From: Desulfosalsimonas propionicica
GTDB taxonomy: Bacteria > Desulfobacterota > Desulfobacteria > Desulfobacterales > Desulfosalsimonadaceae
Reading direction: 5' to 3'
NCBI RefSeq assembly: GCF_013761005.1
Contig: NZ_JACDUS010000003.1
Span: forward strand, 62,001-126,000
DNA length: 64,000 nucleotides
Below the pieces are notes generated by a model that was not told the origin of the DNA, did no database searches, and was given only the letters and a program-made list of their open reading frames with translations. Below, one piece after another: positions 35,977-43,910 of the stretch (positions within the stretch are counted from its first letter, which is position 1; each line of letters opens with the position of its first letter). The translations under genes and the position numbers were made by a program.

Positions 35977-37043
35977 CGCTGCTGCCCCCGGATGATCAGG
36001 TAAATAAACACGGGCGCACCCAGAAACGAGGTGAGGATGGATACCGGCAGAATATGCGGGGCCAGCACCAACCTGGCGGCCGTGTCTGCGGCCAGCAGCA
36101 GAAGGGCGCCGATCACGCAGGTGCCGGGCAGCAGAAACCGGTGATCATCCCCGATCAGGCGCCGCACCATATGCGGACACACCAGGCCCACAAATCCGAT
36201 GATGCCCAGAAATGCCACCACCACCGCGGTGATCAGGGAGGCTGCCAGCATGCCCACCAGCCGCACCCGCTCCACCCGGACCCCGAGGCCCCTGGCGGTT
36301 TCATCTCCGGCGTCAATGGCGTTGTAATCCCAGCGCTTGAAAAACCCGTAAACAAACACCGCTGCCAGCACCACAGTGATCACGCCCAGCTCCTGCCAGC
36401 TGGCCCGGGACACGTCGCCAAAGGTCCAGAACACCATGGCCGCCAGTTCCACGTCATCGGCAAAATACTGCAGAAACATGGTGCCTGCGGTAAACAGCGA
36501 TCCCAGGGCCACTCCGGCCAGAACCATGACTTCGGGGGAAGCGCTCCGGATTCGGGAAATGCCAATGATGATAAACGTGGCCACAAGGCTGAACCCGAAG
36601 GCTGAAATGGTGACTGCATACGGGGCCAGCATTGCCGGGAGCCCGGAGCCGGTTTCCTGTAAAGATCCCGGCCCCACCAGCATCACGCACAGGGCTGCAC
36701 CAAAGGCTGCGGCATGAGAAATGCCCAGTGTAAAGGGCGATCCCAGGGGGTTTCGCAAAATGGACTGCATCATGGCCCCGGCAACCGCCAGTCCGGCGCC
36801 TGCGGCCATGGCGGTCAGGGCCTGGGGCATCCGGATCTGCCAGATGATAATGTCGAATTTTTGCGCCGAGGCCCGGCCCAGGAGGCTGGAAATCAGTTCG
36901 CCCACGGGCACGCGCACCGCGCCGACAGACACGGATGCAAAAAGCACCAGGATCAGCAGAACAAAAGCTGCGGCCACAAAGGTGGTTTTTTTGCCGATAT
37001 GGGTTTTGTATTCTTCCGGGATTTGCGTATGGGTCAGGTGCAT
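35973..37043 (-). CDS. FecCD/BtuC-family ABC importer permease
   Basis: 356 aa with nine or ten hydrophobic segments. Family motifs include RMPQALTAMAAGAGLAVAGAM near the N-terminus, RNPLGSPFTLGISHAAAFGA and the ATPase-contact region GFVGLVCPHMVRRLIGDDHR. Probably imports a chelated metal or corrinoid. Five bases separate it from the binding-protein gene. Confidence 0.93.
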   Translation of the reverse strand: MHLTHTQIPEEYKTHIGKKTTFVAAAFVLLILVLFASVSVGAVRVPVGELISSLLGRASAQKFDIIIWQIRMPQALTAMAAGAGLAVAGAMMQSILRNPLGSPFTLGISHAAAFGAALCVMLVGPGSLQETGSGLPAMLAPYAVTISAFGFSLVATFIIIGISRIRSASPEVMVLAGVALGSLFTAGTMFLQYFADDVELAAMVFWTFGDVSRASWQELGVITVVLAAVFVYGFFKRWDYNAIDAGDETARGLGVRVERVRLVGMLAASLITAVVVAFLGIIGFVGLVCPHMVRRLIGDDHRFLLPGTCVIGALLLLAADTAARLVLAPHILPVSILTSFLGAPVFIYLIIRGQQR

Positions 37044-37048
37044 GGCTG

Positions 37049-38197
37049 TTATTCGCCTTTTTGTTCCATCACTTGTTCAAATACCCGGTTGCCGAACATG
37101 GCGTTGATCCGGTCAAAAACCGGACGCCCCACAAGAAAGGAAAAGATTTGATCTGCTTTTCTGGCCGGGTCAATGTCGGAGAATTTTTCCGGATACAGCT
37201 TTTTGCCCACATACCAGGCATTGGCAAAAACGGCCCCGAAATTCTGGGCATACCAGTTATAGGGCATCAGGCCGAATACCCGGCCCCGGCCAACCGCGTC
37301 CAGGTGCTGGTATGCCGGATCCGTGTGCAGCTCATCCAGGGCGCTGGCACCGGGATTGGACACGGTGCCGGCAAGATCCAGAAACAAAATTTCCGGGTTC
37401 CAGGCCAAAATCTGTTCCCGGGCCACCTGGGCATTGGAAACCGGTCCGGCCGTGGGCCTTGCGCTGTTGGCCGGATGCCGGGCCCGGGTGAATTCAAAGG
37501 GCGGAAAATCCGGCTCAGTGGAGCGAAATCCATGGGGCCCCTTGTAGGAAATCCCGCCCACATAGCAGGTGGGTTTGGCCGATTGGGGCACGTCTGCGGT
37601 ACGCCGGGCCAGATCTGCGATCTGATCGTCAAAAAATTGGATGATTTCTTCTGCCCGTTGGGTTTTGCCCAAAACCCGGCCCATGATCTCCAGGGATTGA
37701 TCCAGTTGATGGCGGTAGCCGGTGAGATTTCCGTATTGGAGCACAATGACCGGAATCCCGGTTTTTTTCTGGAGCTCGCCCGGATCATGGCCCATGGAGG
37801 CAAAGGTTTTGAAAATCACTTCGGGCCGGGGATCCAGAGCGGCAATGAGTTCCGGGTTGTCCATGCCCCGGAACTCCCCGAACATGGGCAGGTCCCGGAG
37901 TTCCGGATGGGCCAGGGCATAGGGCCGGGGATCGGCACCGGAAGAGACGTCTTTTTCCATGCTGTCAACCGCGACCACCCGGTCTGTTGCCTGAAGATAG
38001 ACCATAAGCCGCAGGCATCCCGGACCCGAGCAAATCACGTGGCCGGCCGGCACGGGAACGGTTACCTTTCGGCCTGCGGCATCTGTGACGGTCTCCATTT
38101 TTTGGGCCCAGGCGGCCCGGTTTCCGGCCGCCGGGACCAGAACCATGACCGCGGCGGCCGTCAGGGCGAGGAAAAAAACAGCCAGGCGGGATGTCAT
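37049..38197 (-). CDS. Periplasmic binding protein of the metal/cobalamin ABC importer
   Basis: 382 aa from the ATG at 38197 (GGAGG just upstream); this start overlaps the FmdE stop by 4 bases (ATGA). Signal peptide at about 1-32. The fold is the class III helical-backbone type of FepB/BtuF, beginning TVTDAAGRKVTVPVPAGHVI. It is longer than BtuF (about 266 aa) and carries a region GGISYKGPHGFRSTEPDFPP, often seen in Desulfobacterota and Methanosarcina relatives linked to tetrapyrrole or metal uptake. Cargo unknown. Confidence 0.9.
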   Translation of the reverse strand: MTSRLAVFFLALTAAAVMVLVPAAGNRAAWAQKMETVTDAAGRKVTVPVPAGHVICSGPGCLRLMVYLQATDRVVAVDSMEKDVSSGADPRPYALAHPELRDLPMFGEFRGMDNPELIAALDPRPEVIFKTFASMGHDPGELQKKTGIPVIVLQYGNLTGYRHQLDQSLEIMGRVLGKTQRAEEIIQFFDDQIADLARRTADVPQSAKPTCYVGGISYKGPHGFRSTEPDFPPFEFTRARHPANSARPTAGPVSNAQVAREQILAWNPEILFLDLAGTVSNPGASALDELHTDPAYQHLDAVGRGRVFGLMPYNWYAQNFGAVFANAWYVGKKLYPEKFSDIDPARKADQIFSFLVGRPVFDRINAMFGNRVFEQVMEQKGE

Positions 38198-38808
38198 TTT
38201 TCCTCCCCATGGCACTGGCGGCATATGCGGCTGCCGTCTTTGGTTTCCACCAGTTTTGCCGCCATGGTGGGTTCCCCGCATTGGTTGCAGGCAACAGAAG
38301 GGTCGATTTGGGCTTTGCCCGGCAGGTCAATGTTTGTTTCCGCAATGGAGAACAGGGATTGTTCATCCATTTCCAGGATATCGTGGGATCGTTTTTCATG
38401 GATTTGGGAAAAGCGCTGCTTTTCTGTTTCATCGGCCTGATCGGCAATGACTTTCTGCAAAAGCGCCATGTGTTCGGGATCCGGTTCAAAGGCACCGGGG
38501 CGCAAGGATACGCGCACGCCCCGGCCGGTCTGCCGGCTGGCAAAGGTAAACACCATCTTTCCGTAATCCCGGTAAATAAAATTGCCCTTGCCAAAGGTGC
38601 ACCCGGTGAGTACCTGTACGGCATCGGCCGAGCAGGCGTCGGTTTCCACGATGGCAATCAGTTCCTCGTCCAGGGATCGTTTTTGGCTTAAGTGGGCCAT
38701 GCCGGTGCGGGCCGCCCGGTACCCGATGGAAACCCCGGGGCACAGATGGCCGTGAAATTCCAGGCATTTTTGAAAATCTTCGCGTTCCATGACTTCCTTT
38801 GCTGTCAT
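38194..38808 (-). CDS. FmdE-family protein with zinc ribbon
   Basis: 204 aa from the ATG at 38808 (AAGGAG upstream). The N-terminal FmdE domain has FHGHLCPGVSIGYRAA and ACSADAVQVLTGCTFGKGN; the C-terminus has two CxxC pairs (CNQCG and CRQCH) of a zinc ribbon. FmdE was first named from a tungsten formylmethanofuran dehydrogenase operon, but stand-alone members are frequent next to metal transporters and their role is unproven. Co-translation with the binding-protein gene ties it to the imported cargo, possibly as a metal-handling protein. The MITE-like element ends close upstream, between it and the TonB receptor. Confidence 0.85.
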   Translation of the reverse strand: MTAKEVMEREDFQKCLEFHGHLCPGVSIGYRAARTGMAHLSQKRSLDEELIAIVETDACSADAVQVLTGCTFGKGNFIYRDYGKMVFTFASRQTGRGVRVSLRPGAFEPDPEHMALLQKVIADQADETEKQRFSQIHEKRSHDILEMDEQSLFSIAETNIDLPGKAQIDPSVACNQCGEPTMAAKLVETKDGSRICRQCHGEEK

Positions 38809-38828
38809 ATTTTTATCTCCTTGGTTGC

Positions 38829-38992
38829 AAATTTGATGGCGCCGTAAAAACTCCAATATCCGCGTTACGCGCAATTTCTCAGAATTTCACGTACGGATAA
38901 GTACGCTGCATTCTTCGAAATTGCGCAAGCCTTGATCTTGAACTTTTTACGGCACCATCTAAAATCAGACTTTTTACGGTGCCTTCAAATTT
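38829..38992. mobile_element. MITE-like element family 1, copy 1
   Basis: Element 38835-38986 (152 bp) flanked by the direct repeat AAATTT (38829-38834, 38987-38992). Left end GATGGCGCCGTAAAAA and right end TTTTTACGGTGCCTTC are inverted; the inner right copy CTTTTTACGGCACCATC stands in tandem. Its core folds with GCGCAATTTC/GAAATTGCGC. It has no coding capacity. It lies between the TonB receptor and FmdE genes. Confidence 0.85.
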
Positions 38993-38999
38993 CAAATGG

Positions 39000-41186
39000 T
39001 TAAAAGACCAGTTCCGCGCCGATGTGAAAGCTTCGGCCTGGTGCCGGAAAATCATATTCCTCCTGATACGTTTCATCCATGAGGTTTTCAACCCCCCCGG
39101 TGAGAAAGCCGGTGCAGTCCAGGTGCGCAAATACGGGGTACTTGAAAAAAAGGTCCACGGTGACAAAATCATCCATTTCCCGCAGTTCGGCTGTTGCGCC
39201 GGCAAACTGAGAGGCCCCGTCCGGGCTGGCTGTACCGGCCAGGTAGGGCACTTGCCGTTCATCGACCCAGCGCAGTTTGACCCGGGCCATGGCCCCGTCC
39301 GGCCGCTGCCAGGAAAGCCCGCAGTTGAACTTGTATTCCGGCAGCTCGGGCAGGGAATCGGAAAGGGTGTTGCTGGCATCCAGGACATCGCCGTGTTTTT
39401 TCGTGTCCTGCCAGGCAAAATTGGCAAATGCGCTGATGTGCTTTGTCAAAGATGCGGTGGCATCGATTTCCGCACCAGTAAAATCCACCCGGTCAACATT
39501 GTAAACTACCCGGCTGGGGGCATAGCCGAAAATCCAGCGGATATAGTTTTCCACCCGGTAATGGTACACGGTGGCCGACAAGGTGAGATTTTTCAGGCCG
39601 GTGTATTCAGCCCCGGCCTCGTACTGCATGGCGTCTTCATAGGTGAGGTCCTTTCGGGTGATATTTGTCCGGGAATCCAGCTCCGGCTGGTATCCCGCAT
39701 AATACCAGTAAAATGCCGGGTTGTCCGGAAACCGGGCGGCCCGGCCGGCCCGGCCGTAGAGCGAAAGCCATGGCTGAAGGCTGTAGACAAGGCCGAGTTT
39801 CGGCTGGACAACCCCTTCGTGAAAATCCACATCCCGGTCCGCATATCCCAGGGGTTTGCCTGCTGCATTGTAACCGGTGACCGCATCCACAGTTCGGTCT
39901 CCCTTGTAATCATCATAGCGAAGCCCTGCGTATACATCCGTTTTTTGGCTCACACCCCAGGTGTCATCCACGTAGACGCCGTGCCACCGGGTGGCATCCC
40001 AGTCATCGTCAACGTCTGCAGGAGGCTTGGGAAAATACCCCGGCCGGATATAGGTGTTGTCCGTGCCGCCGTATCCCTGATAATTTCCCTCTGCGCCAAA
40101 TCCGATTTGGTGATCTTTTCCCGGTCGGGCAAAATTGGTTTTCCAGCCCCAGGACCGGTCCGGGACCGCATCGCGTTCCAGGATTTTTTCGCCGGTTTGC
40201 CGGGAATAGAGGGTGTCTGTGCGGTCTTCGTAGTTGATGTAGGTAATCAGTTCCGAATCCAGGGATCCGATCTGTTTCTGGGCCCGGAAATCTGCCTCTG
40301 TGCGCTCCTTGTGAAAAAAGCTGCGGTCGCCGTGGCTGTCTTCGCCCGGAAATTTGATTCCGGGACCCGCCAGGTAGTCGCCGGCATGCTCCGGAAAATC
40401 CGAATCATAATCGGCCGTGTTTTTGCGGTTTTCCACGGGCATCTGGTAATCGCCCGTGCTGTGGCGCAGGGAGAGCTGCAGTTCGCCATCATCGCCCCAG
40501 AAGTAATGAAAACGGCCCGAAACATCCGTGCGCTCTGCTCCGCTGTTTCGCAGGTGCCCGTCGGTGCGTTTGTGACCCGCGGACAAACTGGCGGCAAATG
40601 CGTTCTGTCGGCCGGAGACGGAGGCATTTGCGGAAAACGTGTTATATCGCTTGTAGCCGGTTGAAATGCTGGCTTCAAAATCCTTGTCCGGGGCCTGGGA
40701 TGTCATGCTCACCGCGCCTCCCAGGCTGTTTCCGTGTTTGGCGGAAAACGCGCCCTTGGTAATGTCCACGGTGTCAATCTGCTGAGTGGAAAGGGCGGTC
40801 CAGTCCACGAAATAACCGCCCATGACCCCGGTGCCGTTTAAGGGCCGGCCGTTTAGCAAAATCTGGGAGCGTCTTTCATCCAGGCCCCGCAGGCGCACCT
40901 GGCTGTTTTTGGGGGTAAGGATGCCCCGGCGCTGGATGTCAATGCCCGCGGCCGTATCCATGGCATCCGGCACGGTGGTAACCACGGCCCGGCCGGCCGA
41001 TTCCATCCGGATGGTTTGGGTGTCCGCCTCGGGTGACGGAATCTGAGCGCCTGTAAACACAATTTCCTCCATTTGATAAGCCGGCTGCTCTGGCTGCTCC
41101 GGCTCCTCAGCTCCGGAAACCGCCGGCGCTGAAATTGTCATCAGCGCAGTCATTAGGGGCAATGCAAAAATTCGTAATATTTTCAA
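39000..41186 (-). CDS. TonB-dependent outer-membrane receptor
   Basis: 728 aa from a TTG at 41186, preferred because AAAGGA lies 9 bases upstream and it gives a clean signal peptide; an ATG at 41216 exists but has no ribosome site and sits in a T-run of a hairpin. Plug domain with QVRLRGLDERRSQILLNGRP and a TonB-box-like MEEIVFTG near the N-terminus, then a beta barrel ending GRSFHIGAELVF with terminal Phe. Takes up a large metal complex across the outer membrane using TonB energy. Same strand as fmdE and the ABC genes, so it probably formed one operon before the MITE-like insertion at 38.8-39.0 kb. Confidence 0.93.
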   Translation of the reverse strand: MKILRIFALPLMTALMTISAPAVSGAEEPEQPEQPAYQMEEIVFTGAQIPSPEADTQTIRMESAGRAVVTTVPDAMDTAAGIDIQRRGILTPKNSQVRLRGLDERRSQILLNGRPLNGTGVMGGYFVDWTALSTQQIDTVDITKGAFSAKHGNSLGGAVSMTSQAPDKDFEASISTGYKRYNTFSANASVSGRQNAFAASLSAGHKRTDGHLRNSGAERTDVSGRFHYFWGDDGELQLSLRHSTGDYQMPVENRKNTADYDSDFPEHAGDYLAGPGIKFPGEDSHGDRSFFHKERTEADFRAQKQIGSLDSELITYINYEDRTDTLYSRQTGEKILERDAVPDRSWGWKTNFARPGKDHQIGFGAEGNYQGYGGTDNTYIRPGYFPKPPADVDDDWDATRWHGVYVDDTWGVSQKTDVYAGLRYDDYKGDRTVDAVTGYNAAGKPLGYADRDVDFHEGVVQPKLGLVYSLQPWLSLYGRAGRAARFPDNPAFYWYYAGYQPELDSRTNITRKDLTYEDAMQYEAGAEYTGLKNLTLSATVYHYRVENYIRWIFGYAPSRVVYNVDRVDFTGAEIDATASLTKHISAFANFAWQDTKKHGDVLDASNTLSDSLPELPEYKFNCGLSWQRPDGAMARVKLRWVDERQVPYLAGTASPDGASQFAGATAELREMDDFVTVDLFFKYPVFAHLDCTGFLTGGVENLMDETYQEEYDFPAPGRSFHIGAELVF

Positions 41187-41213
41187 TATATTGATCCTTT
41201 CTTTCTGAAAAAC

Positions 41214-41278
41214 CATAAAAAAAGCCGGGTGGCCTGAGCGCCCTTCAGGGCGAGCAAAGCCTTCCCGGCTTGGTTTTT
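41214..41278. terminator. Terminator-like hairpin before the TonB receptor
   Basis: AAGCCGGG/CCCGGCTT stem (41222-41229, 41264-41271) with an inner CGCCC-TTCA-GGGCG hairpin. On the minus strand it is followed by seven Us, overlapping the unlikely ATG; on the plus strand by six Ts. It may end the transcript of the gene upstream or act as an attenuator of receptor expression. Similarity to part of a cobalamin riboswitch is not enough for that call. Confidence 0.7.
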
Positions 41279-41320
41279 TAAATTCGTGTGAATGAAAAAT
41301 CAGAAAGATTTATTACAAGG

Positions 41321-41335
41321 GCAATTTCATATTGC
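41321..41335. promoter_or_regulatory. Operator-like palindrome before the TonB receptor
   Basis: GCAAT-TTCAT-ATTGC, perfect 5-bp arms with a 5-base spacer. It falls about 10-25 bases downstream of the putative promoter, a position suited to a repressor. The regulator is unknown; it does not match the classic Fur or NikR site. Confidence 0.4.
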
Positions 41336-41346
41336 GATTGCAAGGC

Positions 41347-41376
41347 CATGTACACCGAAGCCGCCGGCGCTGTCAA
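41347..41376 (-). promoter_or_regulatory. Putative promoter of the TonB receptor
   Basis: On the minus strand TTGACA (41371-41376) and TACATG (41347-41352) are 18 bases apart, about 160 bases before the chosen TTG start and 25 bases after the stop of the upstream gene. Confidence 0.4.
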
Positions 41377-41399
41377 TGATTTTTGCACTGCCCGGCGGT

Positions 41400-43499
41400 C
41401 TAGTTGGCGGTTTCGCGCATTTTTGCCGACACGCTCGGAAACTGCTCCAGGTTGGTGTGGGGCAGAAACAGCGCGGATGTGAATTCATCCATAAACGCCG
41501 TGTTTGTGGAAAAATCCATGTAGGTCATGGCATTGCAGATCTCCCCGGCTGACTGCCGGTGATCTGCAGACAGCAGTGCCATGTAAGCCCCGCCAATGCT
41601 GGAGTTTCCGTAATAATGGAATATTTCCCGGTCAATGTCGGGCAGCAGGCCCAGGGTCACGGACTTGTCAATGTCGAGAAACTGGCCGAAACCGCCGGTG
41701 ATGATCACCCGGTCGATCATGTCAAAGCTGACCCCGATCTGGTTGAGCAGCACCGTGAATCCCGCATACACGGCCCCCTTGCTGCGGATGAGATTGTCAA
41801 TGTCGGATTCGGTAAACACGATATCCTCGTCCATGGGGGTTTGGTCGGCAAATGCCAGCACATAGGCCGGCTCTTCGCCCACCGCCCCCATCCGGGGATG
41901 ATCGGCATCCAGTTGGAATTTTCCCCGCTGGTCAATGATGCCCGTGAGCATCATTTCAGAGATCAGCTCGATCATGCCGGTGCCGCAAATGCCCCTGGGC
42001 GGCTCATCACCGATGGTTTTGATCCGGGGTTCAAAGCTGACAGGTTCAATGGTGACGCTTTCAATGGAGCCCTGCTCAGCGCGCATGCCCCAGCGGATGC
42101 CGCCGCCCTCAAATGCCGGGCCGGCCGAGCACGAGGCACAGATGAGCCAGTCCTTGTTGCCCAGCACAATTTCACCGTTGGTGCCCACGTCAATAAACAG
42201 GGTCAGTTCCTCCTGCCGGTGCAGACCGGTGTACAGGACACCGGAGACAATGTCGCCGCCCACATAGCTGGCCGGCCCCGGCATGACAAACACGGCGGCA
42301 TTGGCATTGGCCTTCAGTCCGATGCTCCCGCTTTTTAGCACCGGAAACTCGGATATGGACGGGATATAAGGCTCCCGACGGATGTAGCGGGGTTCGATTT
42401 CCAGCAGCAGATGGGTCATGGTGGTGTTGCCGGAGACCACGACGTTGCCGATATCCCGGAAATCCACTCCTGCGCCTTCCGCAGCCTCCCGGATCAGGGT
42501 GTTGATGGTGGAAAGCACCAGGGTGCTCAGTTTCTTCACCCCGTTTTTTTCCGCGCACACAATTCGGTTGATCACGTCATCGCCGCAGGAGGCCTGGCGG
42601 TTGTGCCCGGAAGTGGCGGCAATAACGCGGCCGTCTGCCATGTCCACCAGGTAGACCACGATGGTGGTGGTGCCGATATCAATGGCCAGGCCCAGACCGG
42701 GATGGGCTCCGTTGCCGGGCTCCACCGCCACCACTTCGCTTGAGCAGGCCTTGTGCATGATGGATGTTGTTACATTCCAGTTTTTGTTTCGCATGGCCGC
42801 AGCCAGTTGACGCATCACCGGCAGACCGATGTTTGTACGGTTCGTGTCAATGCCGTTTTTCTTCAGGCCCCGTTTGAGCCGGTCCAGGTCGCTGACCGGG
42901 TCATCTAAGCTCGGCGGGCTGAGCTCCATGGAGATTTTTTCAAGCATGGGGGAAATCTCTGTGACCCGGCCCTGGAGGCGGCGGGTGATTTCTTCGCCCA
43001 TGCCGGCCACCCGCAGTTTTCGTTCAATGGTTTCCTCCGGCACCCGCACGGAAACCGGGCCCTTGACCCGGCTCTGGCAGGCCAGGACATAGCCTTTCTG
43101 TTTTTCATTGTCTGAGAGCAGGGCTGTATCGGTTTTTTCCACCTCTCCGTCTTCCACGATGAGCTTGCACTTGCCGCAGGCGCCCTTGCCGTTGCAGGAG
43201 GCATTGATGTAGACATCCGCCTTTCCGGCCGCATCAAGCAGGGTGGCGCCCGCAGGCACTTCGGCAGATTTGCCGTCCGGCGAAAAGTCCACTCTGCAGG
43301 TGGCTTCCCGGGCCGGGGTCTGACCGGATTCGTCGAGTTTTCGGGTCCCCTTGCTGAGAAACCAGATCGGGCATGAACTGCGGTATTTGCAGTAAAGTTC
43401 CGGATCACGGCATTCCAGGCATTGATCGCAGAGATAGATATTATGTTTCATGCATTTATAGCTGGTTTCGGTTTCCGGGTGATTAACGCATTTGCCCAT
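41400..43499 (-). CDS. Ferredoxin-ASKHA protein (DUF4445), corrinoid-activator-like
   Basis: 699 aa. An unusual Cys/His-rich N-terminus (residues 4-45, with CVNH, CMKH, CDQCLEC and CKYRSSC) could be a zinc or B-box-like finger. A [2Fe-2S] ferredoxin follows at about 65-160 (cluster Cys in CNGKGACGKC with a later LACQ). The C-terminal ASKHA ATPase region has GLAIDIGTTTIVVYL, VSGNTTMTHLLL and FIDVGTNGEIVLG. Related proteins (RamA/AcsV type) use ATP to reduce Co(II) corrinoid proteins back to Co(I). AAGGAGG precedes the ATG. A strong sigma-54 type promoter lies upstream. No corrinoid methyltransferase is in the window. Confidence 0.87.
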   Translation of the reverse strand: MGKCVNHPETETSYKCMKHNIYLCDQCLECRDPELYCKYRSSCPIWFLSKGTRKLDESGQTPAREATCRVDFSPDGKSAEVPAGATLLDAAGKADVYINASCNGKGACGKCKLIVEDGEVEKTDTALLSDNEKQKGYVLACQSRVKGPVSVRVPEETIERKLRVAGMGEEITRRLQGRVTEISPMLEKISMELSPPSLDDPVSDLDRLKRGLKKNGIDTNRTNIGLPVMRQLAAAMRNKNWNVTTSIMHKACSSEVVAVEPGNGAHPGLGLAIDIGTTTIVVYLVDMADGRVIAATSGHNRQASCGDDVINRIVCAEKNGVKKLSTLVLSTINTLIREAAEGAGVDFRDIGNVVVSGNTTMTHLLLEIEPRYIRREPYIPSISEFPVLKSGSIGLKANANAAVFVMPGPASYVGGDIVSGVLYTGLHRQEELTLFIDVGTNGEIVLGNKDWLICASCSAGPAFEGGGIRWGMRAEQGSIESVTIEPVSFEPRIKTIGDEPPRGICGTGMIELISEMMLTGIIDQRGKFQLDADHPRMGAVGEEPAYVLAFADQTPMDEDIVFTESDIDNLIRSKGAVYAGFTVLLNQIGVSFDMIDRVIITGGFGQFLDIDKSVTLGLLPDIDREIFHYYGNSSIGGAYMALLSADHRQSAGEICNAMTYMDFSTNTAFMDEFTSALFLPHTNLEQFPSVSAKMRETAN

Positions 43500-43553
43500 T
43501 TTGTACCTCCTTGTACCGCTTGAGAGATTTTCATAAAGTGTAGGGGGGCCAAC

Positions 43554-43569
43554 AGCAATATTTATGCCA
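43554..43569 (-). promoter_or_regulatory. Sigma-54 (RpoN) promoter before the DUF4445 activator gene
   Basis: Minus strand TGGCATAAATATTGCT: GG and GC are exactly 10 bases apart, and 15 of 17 positions (with the preceding C) fit the -24/-12 consensus. It is 55-70 bases before the start codon. Confidence 0.75.
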
Positions 43570-43696
43570 GAGCATTAAAAATTTTGCACTATGCTATTTT
43601 TTTGTTGCGCTGACCGGCAAAAGGATCCATGCGCAGGGGTTGTCGGCTGACTGGGGCGTGTTTGGTGGTGATGCAGACAATGTGGGGGCAGGCTGA

Positions 43697-43719
43697 CCAT
43701 AACGAATGTAACGTTATGG
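43697..43719. promoter_or_regulatory. Enhancer-like palindrome
   Basis: Perfect arms CCATAACG and CGTTATGG with 7 bases between; a further half site AACGTTAATG follows at 43719. About 130 bases upstream of the sigma-54 promoter, where an activator of the NtrC type would bind. Between here and the kinase-like gene there is one terminator and otherwise nothing. Confidence 0.5.
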
Positions 43720-43764
43720 AACGTTAATGTTTGGCGGAATTATCTTGCACCTGGGCGTGTGCAC

Positions 43765-43815
43765 AAAAAAAATCAGCAGGCGGCCGGACTGCCAAGTACC
43801 CGGCCACCTGCTGAT
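43765..43815 (-). terminator. Rho-independent terminator of the cytidylate-kinase-like gene
   Basis: ATCAGCAGG...CCTGCTGAT with inner GGCCGG/CCGGCC pairing, followed on the minus strand by eight Ts. About 95 bases after the stop of the gene at 43911. Confidence 0.85.
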
Positions 43816-43910
43816 CCAGGGAGGTTGACAAGTCAGGAGGTGTTGTTCAACCTGCAGATTAATAAGCAATATGCGTGCCAGTTTTCCGGTATGTGTTTTC
43901 CGAATTGCGC

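Noticed and set aside
36935-38440. A 501-codon open frame on the plus strand
   Set aside because: Antisense to the permease, binding-protein and FmdE genes, which are well supported.
38979-40664. A 561-codon open frame on the plus strand
   Set aside because: Antisense shadow of the TonB receptor gene; GC-rich third positions of the real gene keep the opposite frame open. The receptor has clear family motifs.
41222-41271. Cobalamin riboswitch before the TonB receptor
   Set aside because: Only a short B12-box-like stretch is present, better matching on the strand opposite to the receptor; the rest of the long riboswitch core is missing. Called a terminator-like hairpin instead.
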